The notes beneath the pieces were generated by a model. That model made no database searches, was not told where the DNA came from, and saw nothing but the letters and a program-made list of their open reading frames with translations. A stretch of DNA of 64,000 bases from Bacteroidota bacterium (GTDB lineage: Bacteria; Bacteroidota; Bacteroidia; Chitinophagales; Chitinophagaceae): assembly GCA_020161435.1 (NCBI GenBank), contig JAIUNV010000005.1:33325-97324 (forward strand). Reading direction: 5' to 3'. This document shows positions 34,349 to 42,848 of this stretch, one piece after another; the first letter of the stretch is position 1; each line of letters begins with the position of its first letter. The position numbers and the translations under genes are program-made.

Positions 34349-34915
34349 TTCTTTAGTAAATATTTTATGGTTGTTACTAAAATGTAAGTTGTGGAAGATG
34401 GATTTTCTGCTGATGTTTTGGGTAAAGCTCATAAGAATTCCGTTCGCTGGGTGGTGGGTGGGTATGGGGAGTTGGCATTTTTAGCTCTTTATAAGTTTGG
34501 CTTTGTGTCCGGCTTTGTGTCTTGCACTGTGCTAAAACAGCTTGGGGTCGGTTCGGCAAAGTCATGAATGCTTAATTGTTTGCTGGATGTCTTTTTGGGT
34601 GTCGTACAAAACGTACATATATGCTAAGGATTTAAAAAAGACCTAACGAAACAACCGCCGTTATCACCCATCAACTGTCGCTGTTCCCCTGCTGCCACCA
34701 ACACCCCCGCTCATGGGCTGCCGGGCTGGCAGTAGTAGCTGGCCGGTGGGTGAGGCTGTGCGGGGCGGCCACTACTACCAAAGACCGGAACCGCTGCTGC
34801 ACAAAGCGCTGTACGTTGACAGCCCCAAATCATCCTGCTGCATGGCAGCGCTGGCGGGTATTGGTTTCTGAAGTACATTAGCCCTTTATCAATGACCTCT
34901 TAAAACGATTGACAC
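34349..34915. other. Gene-poor right flank of the R-M island
   Basis: No convincing gene is present. A 62-codon minus-strand frame (34377-34565) is low in complexity and unsupported. The composition changes from AT-rich (to about 34660) to GC-rich (34680-34870), which probably marks the island border. The GC-rich part holds an imperfect stem: GTAGTAGCTGGCC at 34732-34744 against GGCCACTACTAC at 34767-34778. Confidence 0.5.
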
Positions 34916-35869
34916 ATGATGCGCATTGGCTTTGCCCAATTTCGTTTTCGCTGTGCGGCAGTGGCGCTGGCCCTGCTCGGCAGCCAGCTTGCTACACAGG
35001 CTACGCCCATGGCCGCAGCCGCCATTGAAGGCCGCTGGGATATGACGGTTCAATTTGAAGGCAAGCTCCTGCCTTCGTGGCTGGAAGTGATGCACAGCGG
35101 ATCGCACCGGCTGGTGGGTTCGTTTGTGGGTTTTGGCGGCAGTGCCCGCCCGGTTTCGAGAGTGGAATTTACGGATGGCCGGATGCGGTTTACCGTGCCG
35201 CCACAGTGGGAGGCCGGCGACCGCGACTTTGTGTTTGAAGCGCAACTGCAAGGCGATAGCCTGGTAGGTACCATGATCAACGAAGAGGGCAAGCAGTACA
35301 ACTGGACGGCGCATCGTGCCCCCGACCTGGTGCGTAGCAAAGCGCCGGTGTGGGGTACACCCATCAAGCTGATTGCTCCCGGTGGCAAGGGCTGGCATGC
35401 TACAGGTGCCAACCAGTGGAAGGTGGAAAACGGCATCCTCATCAACCCGGCATCGGGCTCCAACCTGGTAACGGATCAGACCTTTACCGATTTCAAATTG
35501 CACATCGAGTTTCGCTATCCTGCGGGTAGCAACAGTGGCGTGTACCTGCGGGGCCGCTACGAAATACAGGTGGAAGACAGCTATGGCAAGCAGCCGCAAA
35601 AAGATTTGCTGGGGGCGGTGTATGGCTTTATTAAACCGAGTGAAAATGTGGCCAAAAAAGCAGGCGAGTGGCAGAGCTACGACATAACGCTGGTGGGCCG
35701 TTTTGTAACGATTGTGGCCAATGGTAAAACCATTGTGTGCAACCAGGAAATACCGGGTATTACGGGTGGTGCACTTGATAGCAACGAAGGAGCTGCCGGC
35801 CCTATTATGCTGCAGGGCGACCATGGTGCGGTGGAGTATCGCAATATTGTGATTACGCCAGCGAAGTGA
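34916..35869 (+). CDS. DUF1080 (3-keto-disaccharide hydrolase-like) exported protein
   Basis: The 317-residue protein has a signal peptide (hydrophobic 12-27). Residues 35-110 form a beta-rich region (IEGRWDMTVQFEGKLLPSWL). From about 125 the DUF1080 jelly-roll begins, with WKVENGILINPASGSNLVTDQTFTDF, the hallmark FRYPAGSNSGVYLRGRYEIQVEDSYG, and near the end GPIMLQGDHGAVEYRNI. DUF1080 proteins fold like concanavalin-A-type glycan-binding or hydrolytic domains, and some hydrolyse 3-keto-glucosides. Location is periplasm or cell surface. It stands alone without a neighbouring dehydrogenase. Confidence 0.85.
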   Translation: MMRIGFAQFRFRCAAVALALLGSQLATQATPMAAAAIEGRWDMTVQFEGKLLPSWLEVMHSGSHRLVGSFVGFGGSARPVSRVEFTDGRMRFTVPPQWEAGDRDFVFEAQLQGDSLVGTMINEEGKQYNWTAHRAPDLVRSKAPVWGTPIKLIAPGGKGWHATGANQWKVENGILINPASGSNLVTDQTFTDFKLHIEFRYPAGSNSGVYLRGRYEIQVEDSYGKQPQKDLLGAVYGFIKPSENVAKKAGEWQSYDITLVGRFVTIVANGKTIVCNQEIPGITGGALDSNEGAAGPIMLQGDHGAVEYRNIVITPAK

Positions 35870-35967
35870 TTTAGCTGAGAAATAAGTTAATGCGTTTTTA
35901 GCGCAGCATTTATTCTCATGTTTTTCATTCATGCTTCATCACGCAACGCGGTTTTGGTAGCAGCATT

Positions 35968-36001
35968 GTTACTTTCTTTTTCTTGAAAAAAAGAAAGTAA
36001 C
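35968..36001. repeat. Palindromic repeat GTTACTTTCTTTTT...AAAAAGAAAGTAAC
   Basis: A 14-bp perfect inverted repeat around CTTG is followed by CAAAGAAAATTCAAGGC. I recall similar TTACTTTCTTTTT...AAAGAAAGTAACCAAAG elements dispersed in many bacterial genomes. It may also terminate transcription of the DUF1080 gene. The rest of 35870-36152 shows no gene. Confidence 0.7.
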
Positions 36002-36152
36002 CAAAGAAAATTCAAGGCAAACCCGAAGGCTCCGCCCGTTTTGCCTGGCCAACGCCACCCTCTGTGTGATTTATCTATGAAAACTTTACTTAGCCTTCTG
36101 CTTGACGACCTAAGTTTCTATTTTAAAAGAACAACACCTAGTTGCAAATAGC

Positions 36153-36187
36153 AAAGCCGGCTGCTACAGGTAGCCGGCTTTTTTTGT
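36153..36187 (+). terminator. Intrinsic terminator
   Basis: AAAGCCGGCT and AGCCGGCTTT pair around a 9-nt loop, followed by a T-run. It lies 285 bp after the DUF1080 stop and just before the START-domain gene. Confidence 0.8.
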
Positions 36188-36250
36188 ACATCAGGCAAAA
36201 GCATGACAAAAGTCGCAACAATTGCTGCGCCGGGCTGTTACCTTTTCATC

Positions 36251-36910
36251 ATGCAAATAGTTACTTCTATACAACGCTTTGTACTGCTGCTGGTTCTGCT
36301 GGCTACTGCCCAGTTTGCACAAGCACAAGATGCCTGGAAACTCAAGAAAGATGAAGACGGGGTGCAGGTATACATGCAAACCAAGGAAGGTTCGCCGTTT
36401 AAGATTGTAAAAACAGTAACGGTGCTCAACACTACGCTGACGAAAGTAGCAGCCGTTTTGCTGGATGTGATGAAAACGCCAGAGTGGGTGTATGGCACCA
36501 AAACCTGCAGCATACTCAAGCAGGAGTCACCACAGGTGGTGTACTACTATGCCGAAATAGACATGCCCTGGCCGGCCAGCAACCGCGACTTTGCCATTCG
36601 CATTTCGATGTCGCAAAACCCGCAAACAAAAGTGATAACGGTGTTGGCCGAAAACCAGCCCACTTTTACACCGGAGAAAAAAGGATTGGTACGCATACAG
36701 CATTCGGCGGGTAAGTGGACGATTTCGCCTGCAGGTGCCGGTAAAGTACGGGTGGAATATGTGCTGCAGGTAGACCCCGGTGGCAGTTTGCCTGCCGGCA
36801 TCGTCAATATGTTTTCGTATGAAGGTCCGTTTGAATCTTTCCGCAGCCTGCAGCGTCAGGTAGACAAGCCTGCGTATGCGAATGTGAAAATTCCGTTTAT
36901 TGTGGAGTGA
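36251..36910 (+). CDS. START-domain protein, exported
   Basis: ATG 36251 gives 219 residues with a signal peptide (hydrophobic 8-22, QAQDAW after it). An upstream in-frame extension to 36203 is less likely, since it places charge and a Cys before the signal. The START/SRPBCC fold is suggested by WKLKKDEDGVQVYMQ, TPEWVYGTKTCSIL, YAEIDMPWPASNRDF and VDPGGSLPAGIVN. These proteins bind lipids or other hydrophobic ligands, and the natural ligand here is unknown. It converges with the DgcA-like gene across only 7 bp. Confidence 0.85.
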   Translation: MQIVTSIQRFVLLLVLLATAQFAQAQDAWKLKKDEDGVQVYMQTKEGSPFKIVKTVTVLNTTLTKVAAVLLDVMKTPEWVYGTKTCSILKQESPQVVYYYAEIDMPWPASNRDFAIRISMSQNPQTKVITVLAENQPTFTPEKKGLVRIQHSAGKWTISPAGAGKVRVEYVLQVDPGGSLPAGIVNMFSYEGPFESFRSLQRQVDKPAYANVKIPFIVE

Positions 36911-36917
36911 GGAGAAC

Positions 36918-37985
36918 TTACGCCCACTCAATCCCCAGTCCCGGTTGATCACTCAGCAGCATTTGTCCGTTGAACAACTTGAAACCGCCGTGTACAAAAT
37001 CGCGGCTGAGGTCGAAGCTGCCATCCAAATCGAGGTAGCGGGTATGCGGGCAGCTGTAAGCTACGTGCAGGGCACCGGCTATGCTGGCCATGCTCTCATC
37101 GTTACAACCCCAAAACAAGCGGATGCCTGCCGTGGCTGCCAAGCTGGCAATATCCAGTGCAGGCAGTATTCCCCCACATTTCATGAGCTTGATATTGTAA
37201 ATGCCGTAAGGTGCAGGCGGATGACTTAACCGCCAGGCAGCATGCACATCTGTCAGCGATTCATCTGCACAGAGCTGCGACCGTTGTACAATGGGCAAAG
37301 CATTCAACTGTGCATCTTGCCCTACGGGTAATGGTTGTTCTATCAACTCCACATTCGCTGCTGCTGTTTGTTCCAAAAAATGACGCAGCATATCCAAGGT
37401 ATATCCTTGGTTGGCATCCACCCGAATGATCATGTCGGTGCCACATTGCTCCCGCAGTTTGATGATGCGTTCTGCGTCTTCTGCTACCGACAATCCTGTT
37501 TTCACTTTCAATACTGTAAAGCCTTGTTGCGTCAGGTCTTTGGCCATGTGCAAGGTTTCTGCAACTGGTTGAATGCCGATGGTAACGGAAGTGGGCAGCT
37601 GCCGGTGCTTGCGACCGTAGAAATCAACAATGGGAATGCCGAGGTATTTGCCAAAGGCATCGTGCAGGGCCAAGTCAATAGCCGCAATGCTGCCGGGTTG
37701 GTGGGCGTATTGTATGCTGGCTTCCGCAATCATCGACCGGAAGCGGCGGATATCTCTGCCCAAAAATTGCTGCAGAAAATCCTGCTGCAAATTGTGCCAT
37801 GTTTGCGCCGGTGTTTCGCCCACCACTTCTTCAAACGGATTGGCGGCACCAATGCCCGTGATGCCATTGCTCAGCGTTATTTCCAGGAAAACAATTTCTG
37901 TATCGGTGATGGTTTTGTAGGCAATGCTGTAAGGAACCTTCAGCGGCAACTTTTCCAAACGGGCTTGTATGCGGGTAATGTTCAT
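36918..37985 (-). CDS. dgcA: Dipeptide epimerase/DgcA-like racemase (enolase superfamily)
   Basis: The 355-residue enzyme has the mandelate-racemase/muconate-lactonizing layout: LKVKTGL with the KxK catalytic lysine near residue 160, metal ligands in RVDANQGY, a CADES acid, NIKLMKCGG with the opposite-face lysine, and WGCNDES near the C-terminus. Relatives are L-Ala-D/L-Glu epimerases and the N-acetylglutamate racemase DgcA. It is encoded 2 bp after a DgcN-like gene, which favours the DgcA role: racemisation of N-acetyl-D-glutamate to the L form. Dipeptide epimerisation during murein peptide recycling remains possible. Confidence 0.82.
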   Translation of the reverse strand: MNITRIQARLEKLPLKVPYSIAYKTITDTEIVFLEITLSNGITGIGAANPFEEVVGETPAQTWHNLQQDFLQQFLGRDIRRFRSMIAEASIQYAHQPGSIAAIDLALHDAFGKYLGIPIVDFYGRKHRQLPTSVTIGIQPVAETLHMAKDLTQQGFTVLKVKTGLSVAEDAERIIKLREQCGTDMIIRVDANQGYTLDMLRHFLEQTAAANVELIEQPLPVGQDAQLNALPIVQRSQLCADESLTDVHAAWRLSHPPAPYGIYNIKLMKCGGILPALDIASLAATAGIRLFWGCNDESMASIAGALHVAYSCPHTRYLDLDGSFDLSRDFVHGGFKLFNGQMLLSDQPGLGIEWA

Positions 37986-37987
37986 GG

Positions 37988-39052
37988 CTATGCAATGAGT
38001 GATTGAAGAATGGGCAATGCTTTTTGTACGCCTTCCTGTAGTGGCAGCAGTACCGGTATGCCCAGTGCCTGCTCATACTGCTGCTGAAAGGCATACGCTT
38101 CTTCGGTGCTGCAATGCTCGGTGTTTAGTGCAATGGCTATCACCTTGGCACCATAGGCAGCAATCAACGCCACTTCCGACTCCAGCGAATGTATAGCACC
38201 CCAATGTGGCAGGTGATCATAGTAAGTGCGTTTGGGCGCATGTACCAGCACTACGTGTTTCGCATTGCCCGATACCAGCATTTCCGAACCACAAGGACCA
38301 CTTGGATTGCGCAGGGCACTTTGCCCTTCAATGAAAATAATATCGGCACCGGTTTCTTTCCAGCAGCTGGTGATGGCATGTTCAAGTTCTCCACTGATAA
38401 AATCGTTGAGGGTAGAATCGAAAATGAAACCATATTTACCGCCTTGCAGCCATCCTGTTTGTCCGGTGTAAATCATCTGCGCATTCATGTTGGCTTGCTG
38501 GCAGGCTTGCAGCAGCAATCTGCAGGTCGTTCTTTTGCCGAGGGCACAGTCGGTGCCAATCACTGCCACAATAGGAGCGGTTACTTCAAATATCGAAGCA
38601 TCCCAAAAATGCAAATCCTGCCGGCGTTTGGGCTTGCGAATGTCGATGAGTTGCGCACCATGTTTTGCTGCCAGCTCTTGCATGTCAGGCATATCATTCA
38701 GGTAGTCGTGCAGTCCATTCACTAATGAAATGCCATGCTCCAAACAGCTATGCAGTATGGGTTTGAAATGCGCTGGTAAAATACCACCTACCGTAGCAAT
38801 ACCGATGATGCAAAATTGGATATTGTTTATCTGTGCCAATGCTGTTTGTACATCGGGCAGCACGGGTATGTTGCGGTGTTGTCCATCGAGCACTTCGCCG
38901 GCATCTTTACCAGCATGTGTGGCATCAATGATGGCAGCAATGTGAAAACGATCTGTGCCACGAATAAGGCCATGTGCAGTTTTAGCATCCGATTCGTGAA
39001 GCATGCCATCGGTGAGTACTATGGCTGTAGGGAGAGAAGCAATGTTTGTCAT
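37988..39052 (-). CDS. dgcN: DUF1611/DgcN-like D-glutamate N-acetyltransferase
   Basis: The 354-residue protein has an N-terminal Rossmann-like part (residues 1-125) and a P-loop-type domain with GTDCALGKRTT at 166-176, then YTGQTGWLQG, FIEGQSALRNPSGP and VHAPKRTYYD. This is the DUF1611 family, to which DgcN of the D-glutamate catabolic pathway belongs; DgcN acetylates D-glutamate for DgcA. Its neighbour is the DgcA-like racemase, and the preceding gene on the same strand is a D-aminoacylase. Confidence 0.85.
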   Translation of the reverse strand: MTNIASLPTAIVLTDGMLHESDAKTAHGLIRGTDRFHIAAIIDATHAGKDAGEVLDGQHRNIPVLPDVQTALAQINNIQFCIIGIATVGGILPAHFKPILHSCLEHGISLVNGLHDYLNDMPDMQELAAKHGAQLIDIRKPKRRQDLHFWDASIFEVTAPIVAVIGTDCALGKRTTCRLLLQACQQANMNAQMIYTGQTGWLQGGKYGFIFDSTLNDFISGELEHAITSCWKETGADIIFIEGQSALRNPSGPCGSEMLVSGNAKHVVLVHAPKRTYYDHLPHWGAIHSLESEVALIAAYGAKVIAIALNTEHCSTEEAYAFQQQYEQALGIPVLLPLQEGVQKALPILQSLIA

Positions 39053-39070
39053 GCTGGAAAGATCAAATGT

Positions 39071-40579
39071 TTACAATCGGGAAACAAAAACGCCGGGAAA
39101 CTTTCCGGTGTGTTGCAGTTGTTGATAGGCCAGTACACCATTTACCCAAACGCTTTGTATGCCATTGCTCAGTGCCTTGGGGTTGGCAATGCTGGCATTG
39201 TCTTTAACAGTTGTCGGGTCTATCAAAACGAGGTCTGCAAAATAGCCGACAGCAATACGACCACGTTGTTGTATGCCGGTTTGCTGTGCGGCCAGCGCCG
39301 TCATTTTATGAATGGCCATTTCCCAGCTCAATACTTTTTGCACGGTTACGTATTGATGCAGTATTCTGGTAAAGCTGCCATAGCCTCTGGGATGTCCGCC
39401 ATTACCGCCATCGCTGCACATGTTGGTGTATGGCCACTGCATAAAATCGGCAATGTCTTTTTCATACATCGATTTACCCATGATGGTTTCTATACCGCCG
39501 GCATCGGGGTTGGCTTTGCGGAAACTATCGGCAGCGGCCACCATGTACAGTAAGGTTTGTGCGGCAGTTTCATTGCGCAGTTGGGCAATCTCCGCTACCG
39601 TTTTGCTCACATAGTTTTTGTTGGGCGCAAAACGAACCATCACACTGCCTGCAGGGTCAAACAAATGTTCGGTAGCGTAGGTAGCTGCAGCCAGACTGGT
39701 AAAATCTTTGTTGGGAAACAATACCCGGATGGTGCTGTTCCAAAAATCATACGGGTAGCAATCAGCGGTAACCATGATGCCGGCCTTGCGGGCAGAATCA
39801 AGTTTGCGCAGCAGGGTAGGCGCAGTGCCCCATTTGTCTTTCAATGCAATTTTAATGTGTGAAATCTGCACCGGAATATTGGCCTGCTGACCAATGTTGA
39901 GAATTTCATCAATGGCAGCATCCATGTGTATGTCTTCGCTGCGGATATGGCTCATGTAACGGCCTCCGTACTGTGCAGTTGTTTTGACCAGCGCCACTAC
40001 TTCATCGGGATGGCTGTAAAAAGAACCTTCGTATTCGAGCCCGGTGCTTAATCCCAACGAGCCTTGCTGCAATTCTTGCTGTAGCTTTTGCTGCATGGTG
40101 CTGAGTTCTTTTGCCGTGCTGGTTCGGTAAATGTCATTGGCACCCATGGCTATTTCCCGAAGGCTGGTTTGGCCGGTATAAGTAGCCACGTTCACCGCTA
40201 CGGGACGTTTTGCCAGTTGTGCTTTGATGCTGTCTATCCAATCGCTGTCACCATCTTGTCCGGTAATGATGGTGGTAACGCCTTGATTCAAAGCGGCCAA
40301 TGCTTCAGGTGCTTCATCGAGATTGCCATATAAATGACTATGCGTATCAATAAAGCCCGGTGCCAGAATCTGTCCATTGCCTTGCACAATGTTTTCACCG
40401 GGCAATGCCTGCAGCGAACCCACGGCCACAATGCGATTGCCCGCAATACGTACCGATCCTTTGTACATGGGTTTGCCGCTGCCATCAGCTATCAGCACCT
40501 GCTGAATGAGGGTTGACTGTTGTGCTGCTGAAATATTTGCCGAAGCAATCAGCATCATCGAAAAAAAGATACGCCACAT
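39071..40579 (-). CDS. N-acyl-D-amino-acid deacylase (D-aminoacylase), exported
   Basis: The 502-residue amidohydrolase has a signal peptide (hydrophobic 4-18, AAQQ after it). Metal ligands begin with IDTHSH (His80, His82). EYEGSFYSHPDE, YMSHIRSED, VQISHIKI and the CSDGGNGGHPRGYGSF block are characteristic of D-aminoacylases. The enzyme releases free D-amino acids from N-acyl-D-amino acids in the periplasm. Spacing of 18 bp to dgcN suggests one operon that feeds D-amino acids, probably D-glutamate, to DgcN and DgcA. Confidence 0.87.
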   Translation of the reverse strand: MWRIFFSMMLIASANISAAQQSTLIQQVLIADGSGKPMYKGSVRIAGNRIVAVGSLQALPGENIVQGNGQILAPGFIDTHSHLYGNLDEAPEALAALNQGVTTIITGQDGDSDWIDSIKAQLAKRPVAVNVATYTGQTSLREIAMGANDIYRTSTAKELSTMQQKLQQELQQGSLGLSTGLEYEGSFYSHPDEVVALVKTTAQYGGRYMSHIRSEDIHMDAAIDEILNIGQQANIPVQISHIKIALKDKWGTAPTLLRKLDSARKAGIMVTADCYPYDFWNSTIRVLFPNKDFTSLAAATYATEHLFDPAGSVMVRFAPNKNYVSKTVAEIAQLRNETAAQTLLYMVAAADSFRKANPDAGGIETIMGKSMYEKDIADFMQWPYTNMCSDGGNGGHPRGYGSFTRILHQYVTVQKVLSWEMAIHKMTALAAQQTGIQQRGRIAVGYFADLVLIDPTTVKDNASIANPKALSNGIQSVWVNGVLAYQQLQHTGKFPGVFVSRL

Positions 40580-40738
40580 AGCGTTTGAATTTGGCGAAAG
40601 TTAAAGGAGAACTTTGCGTAGAAAAAATGCTTTTACCCGATAGCCATTCTTGCTTGGCCAACACCCGAAATGCTTGGGTAAAGGAAACCGAGAAACCGTA
40701 AGTTTGAAGCATTCTACAAGAGAGGAATGCAGTAATAC

Positions 40739-41980
40739 ATGAAGCAATTGTTTATCAATATACGCCAGCTGGTGGGTGTGCAGCAACCGGCGCAACCCTT
40801 GCGGGGCGAGGCTTTGGGCCAACTGCCGCTGTTGGAAAATGCCTACCTGCAAGTGGTGGATGGTCGCATTGCCAGCTTTGGTGCCATGTCGGAGGTAACC
40901 ACCGATATGCTGCACGAAGCCAGCCATATCATTGATGCTGCCGGTCGATTATTGTTGCCGGGCTTTGTCGACAGCCATACGCATTTGGTATTTGCCGGCA
41001 CCCGGGAAGCAGAGTTTGTACTCAAGTTGCAAGGTGCCAGTTATGCGGCCATTGCAGCAGCTGGTGGTGGTATCCACAGCACGGCTGCCAAAGTGCAGGC
41101 TGCCAGCGAAGATGCTTTGTATGAAGCAGCATGGCAACGCCTGCAAGCTTTGATGAAAACAGGCACCACCGCTATTGAAATCAAAAGTGGTTATGGCCTC
41201 ACACTGGAAGCCGAATTGAAAATGCTGCGGGTGATACAACGCTTAAAGCAAACAGCGCCCATTCCCATCAAAGCCACTTTTTTAGGGGCGCATGCATTGC
41301 CCAAAAACTTTGCCGACAACCGCGATGCTTTTGTGGATGCATTGATACAACAATGGCTGCCCAAAGTAGCCGATGAAGGATTGGCCGATTTTGTAGATGT
41401 CTTTTGCGAAGCTGGTTTTTTTACTCCCGAAGAAACCATCCGCATAGCACGGGCAGCCGCAGCAATGTGGATGCCTGCCAAGTTGCATGTGAATCAATTG
41501 CAGGTATCGGGTGGGGTGCAGGCTGCCGTGGCGGTGAATGCGCTTAGCGCCGATCACTTGGAATGCATGGATGAAGCAGCCATTCAAACACTCGCCGGCT
41601 CCAATACCATTGGTACGATGTTGCCAACGGCGGCGTTCTTTTTGCGATTGCCATATCCACCTGCAAGACAATTGATTGCTGCGGGTTCGGCATTGGCATT
41701 GGCCAGCGATTACAACTCCGGATCATCGCCCAGCGGCTACATGCAGTGGGTGCTGGCATTGGCTTGTATTCAAATGAAAATGACGCCGGCAGAAGCCATC
41801 AATGCCATGACCATTAATGCAGCATTTGCATTGCAACTGGAAGAGGAAGTGGGCAGCATTGCCGTAGGCAAACGGGCGAACATCTTGCTCACCAAACCCA
41901 TGAGTGGCGTGGATTACATGGCTTACGCCTTTGGCGAACAGCACATTGAACAAGTGTATGTAAATGGCCTGCCGGTCTAA
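40739..41980 (+). CDS. hutI: Imidazolonepropionase
   Basis: The 413-residue cytosolic amidohydrolase hydrolyses imidazolone-5-propionate to N-formimino-L-glutamate in histidine degradation. Visible features are LPGFVDSHTHLVFAGTRE (HxH metal ligands), IEIKSGYGLTLEAELKML, THFLGAHALP-type FLGAHALPKNF, LHVNQLQVSGGV, and ALASDYNSGSSP with the final metal Asp. Length is typical. No hutH, hutU or hutG gene is in the window. Its stop codon abuts the convergent cupin stop with no spacer. Confidence 0.95.
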   Translation: MKQLFINIRQLVGVQQPAQPLRGEALGQLPLLENAYLQVVDGRIASFGAMSEVTTDMLHEASHIIDAAGRLLLPGFVDSHTHLVFAGTREAEFVLKLQGASYAAIAAAGGGIHSTAAKVQAASEDALYEAAWQRLQALMKTGTTAIEIKSGYGLTLEAELKMLRVIQRLKQTAPIPIKATFLGAHALPKNFADNRDAFVDALIQQWLPKVADEGLADFVDVFCEAGFFTPEETIRIARAAAAMWMPAKLHVNQLQVSGGVQAAVAVNALSADHLECMDEAAIQTLAGSNTIGTMLPTAAFFLRLPYPPARQLIAAGSALALASDYNSGSSPSGYMQWVLALACIQMKMTPAEAINAMTINAAFALQLEEEVGSIAVGKRANILLTKPMSGVDYMAYAFGEQHIEQVYVNGLPV

Positions 41981-42313
41981 TTAAAAAACGGGTGGTTCTT
42001 CTTCGCCACCATCGGGGCCGTAAAAGAAAACCCAGGTGCAAAAATCTTCGCTGAAGTTGAGGAAACGATGCTCCACACCGGCTTTTACAAACAGGTAATC
42101 GCCGGGGCCGAATGGCACGGTGTTTCCGCCGTTGTAAAATTCACCGTGGCCCGCAATCACCACGTACATTTCATCGCGGTTGTGCGGTTGTTGAAAGTCG
42201 ACACGCTGTGGTTTGTAAATTTCAGCTGTCATGCTGCCATGGCGAAATACTTCGGTAAACAACTTTTCTGAATGACGGAGCAATTCCAGCGCCTTGCTTG
42301 CAGATACGTGCAT
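41981..42313 (-). CDS. Cupin-domain protein
   Basis: The 110-residue protein is a single small beta-barrel. QQPHNRDEMYVVIAGHGEFYNGG and a PGDYLFVKAGVEHRFLNFSEDF segment are the two cupin motifs with their His/Glu metal ligands. The C-terminus is acidic and proline-rich (GGEEEPPVF). Function unknown. It converges with hutI; the gene ends touch. No operon partner is seen. Confidence 0.85.
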   Translation of the reverse strand: MHVSASKALELLRHSEKLFTEVFRHGSMTAEIYKPQRVDFQQPHNRDEMYVVIAGHGEFYNGGNTVPFGPGDYLFVKAGVEHRFLNFSEDFCTWVFFYGPDGGEEEPPVF

Positions 42314-42608
42314 TGGCTTACGATTTGGTCTAAGTACAAATTACAACTTTTCCTTCATGGACTCATCATTTGGCTATCGATTGCTTTAGTAGATTCAACG
42401 CTTAATTTTTTAGTAACACATTTCATAGAAAGCATTTGCAAAAGGATTGACAGTACATGAATTGTATGATGCACAAACAGACTAGTGATTCGATAAGAAA
42501 AGTGTATTTCAACATTCAATGCTGATCTTAATTTTTCTGATATTGATGCAGTATTCAATCCCGAAGGGATGGCATGATTCTAGAAAATAGCGGCACCAAA
42601 AGCCGCAA

Positions 42609-42740
42609 AACCCCGAAGGGGTGAAATACAATTCTTTTTTTAATGATAATCAGGAATGGGAAAAATCTATATCACCCTTTGAGGGTTTGGGTGATTTCAA
42701 CATTACATCTTCTCTATAATCATTTCACCCCTTCGGGGTT
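42609..42740. repeat. Exact 19-bp inverted repeat (AACCCCGAAGGGGTGAAAT)
   Basis: AACCCCGAAGGGGTGAAAT at 42609-42627 recurs exactly inverted at 42722-42740. A third CCCGAAGGGATGGCATGA relative lies at 42559, and a CACCCTTTGAGGGTTTGGGTGA block lies between. The rest of 42314-42848 holds no convincing gene; a 67-codon minus frame at 42355-42558 is unsupported. Confidence 0.85.
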
Positions 42741-42848
42741 AACTATCCGATAGATTTGTTGCTGTAAAAAAATGGAAGGCCAAGTGAACTCAACGGGTTG
42801 AATGTTTTTTTAGCGTCTTAAGCCATTATCTTTCCAAAAATCAAATCC

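Noticed and set aside
34377..34565. 62-codon minus frame near the R-M island border
   Set aside because: Low-complexity Pro/His/Gln-rich translation without start context or homology.
34889..35932. Minus-strand frame of 347 codons over the DUF1080 gene
   Set aside because: Antisense shadow rich in His/Arg/Thr; the plus strand has a signal peptide and a recognisable domain.
42355..42558. 67-codon minus frame upstream of the cupin gene
   Set aside because: No start signal, no recognisable pattern, and it lies next to inverted repeats.
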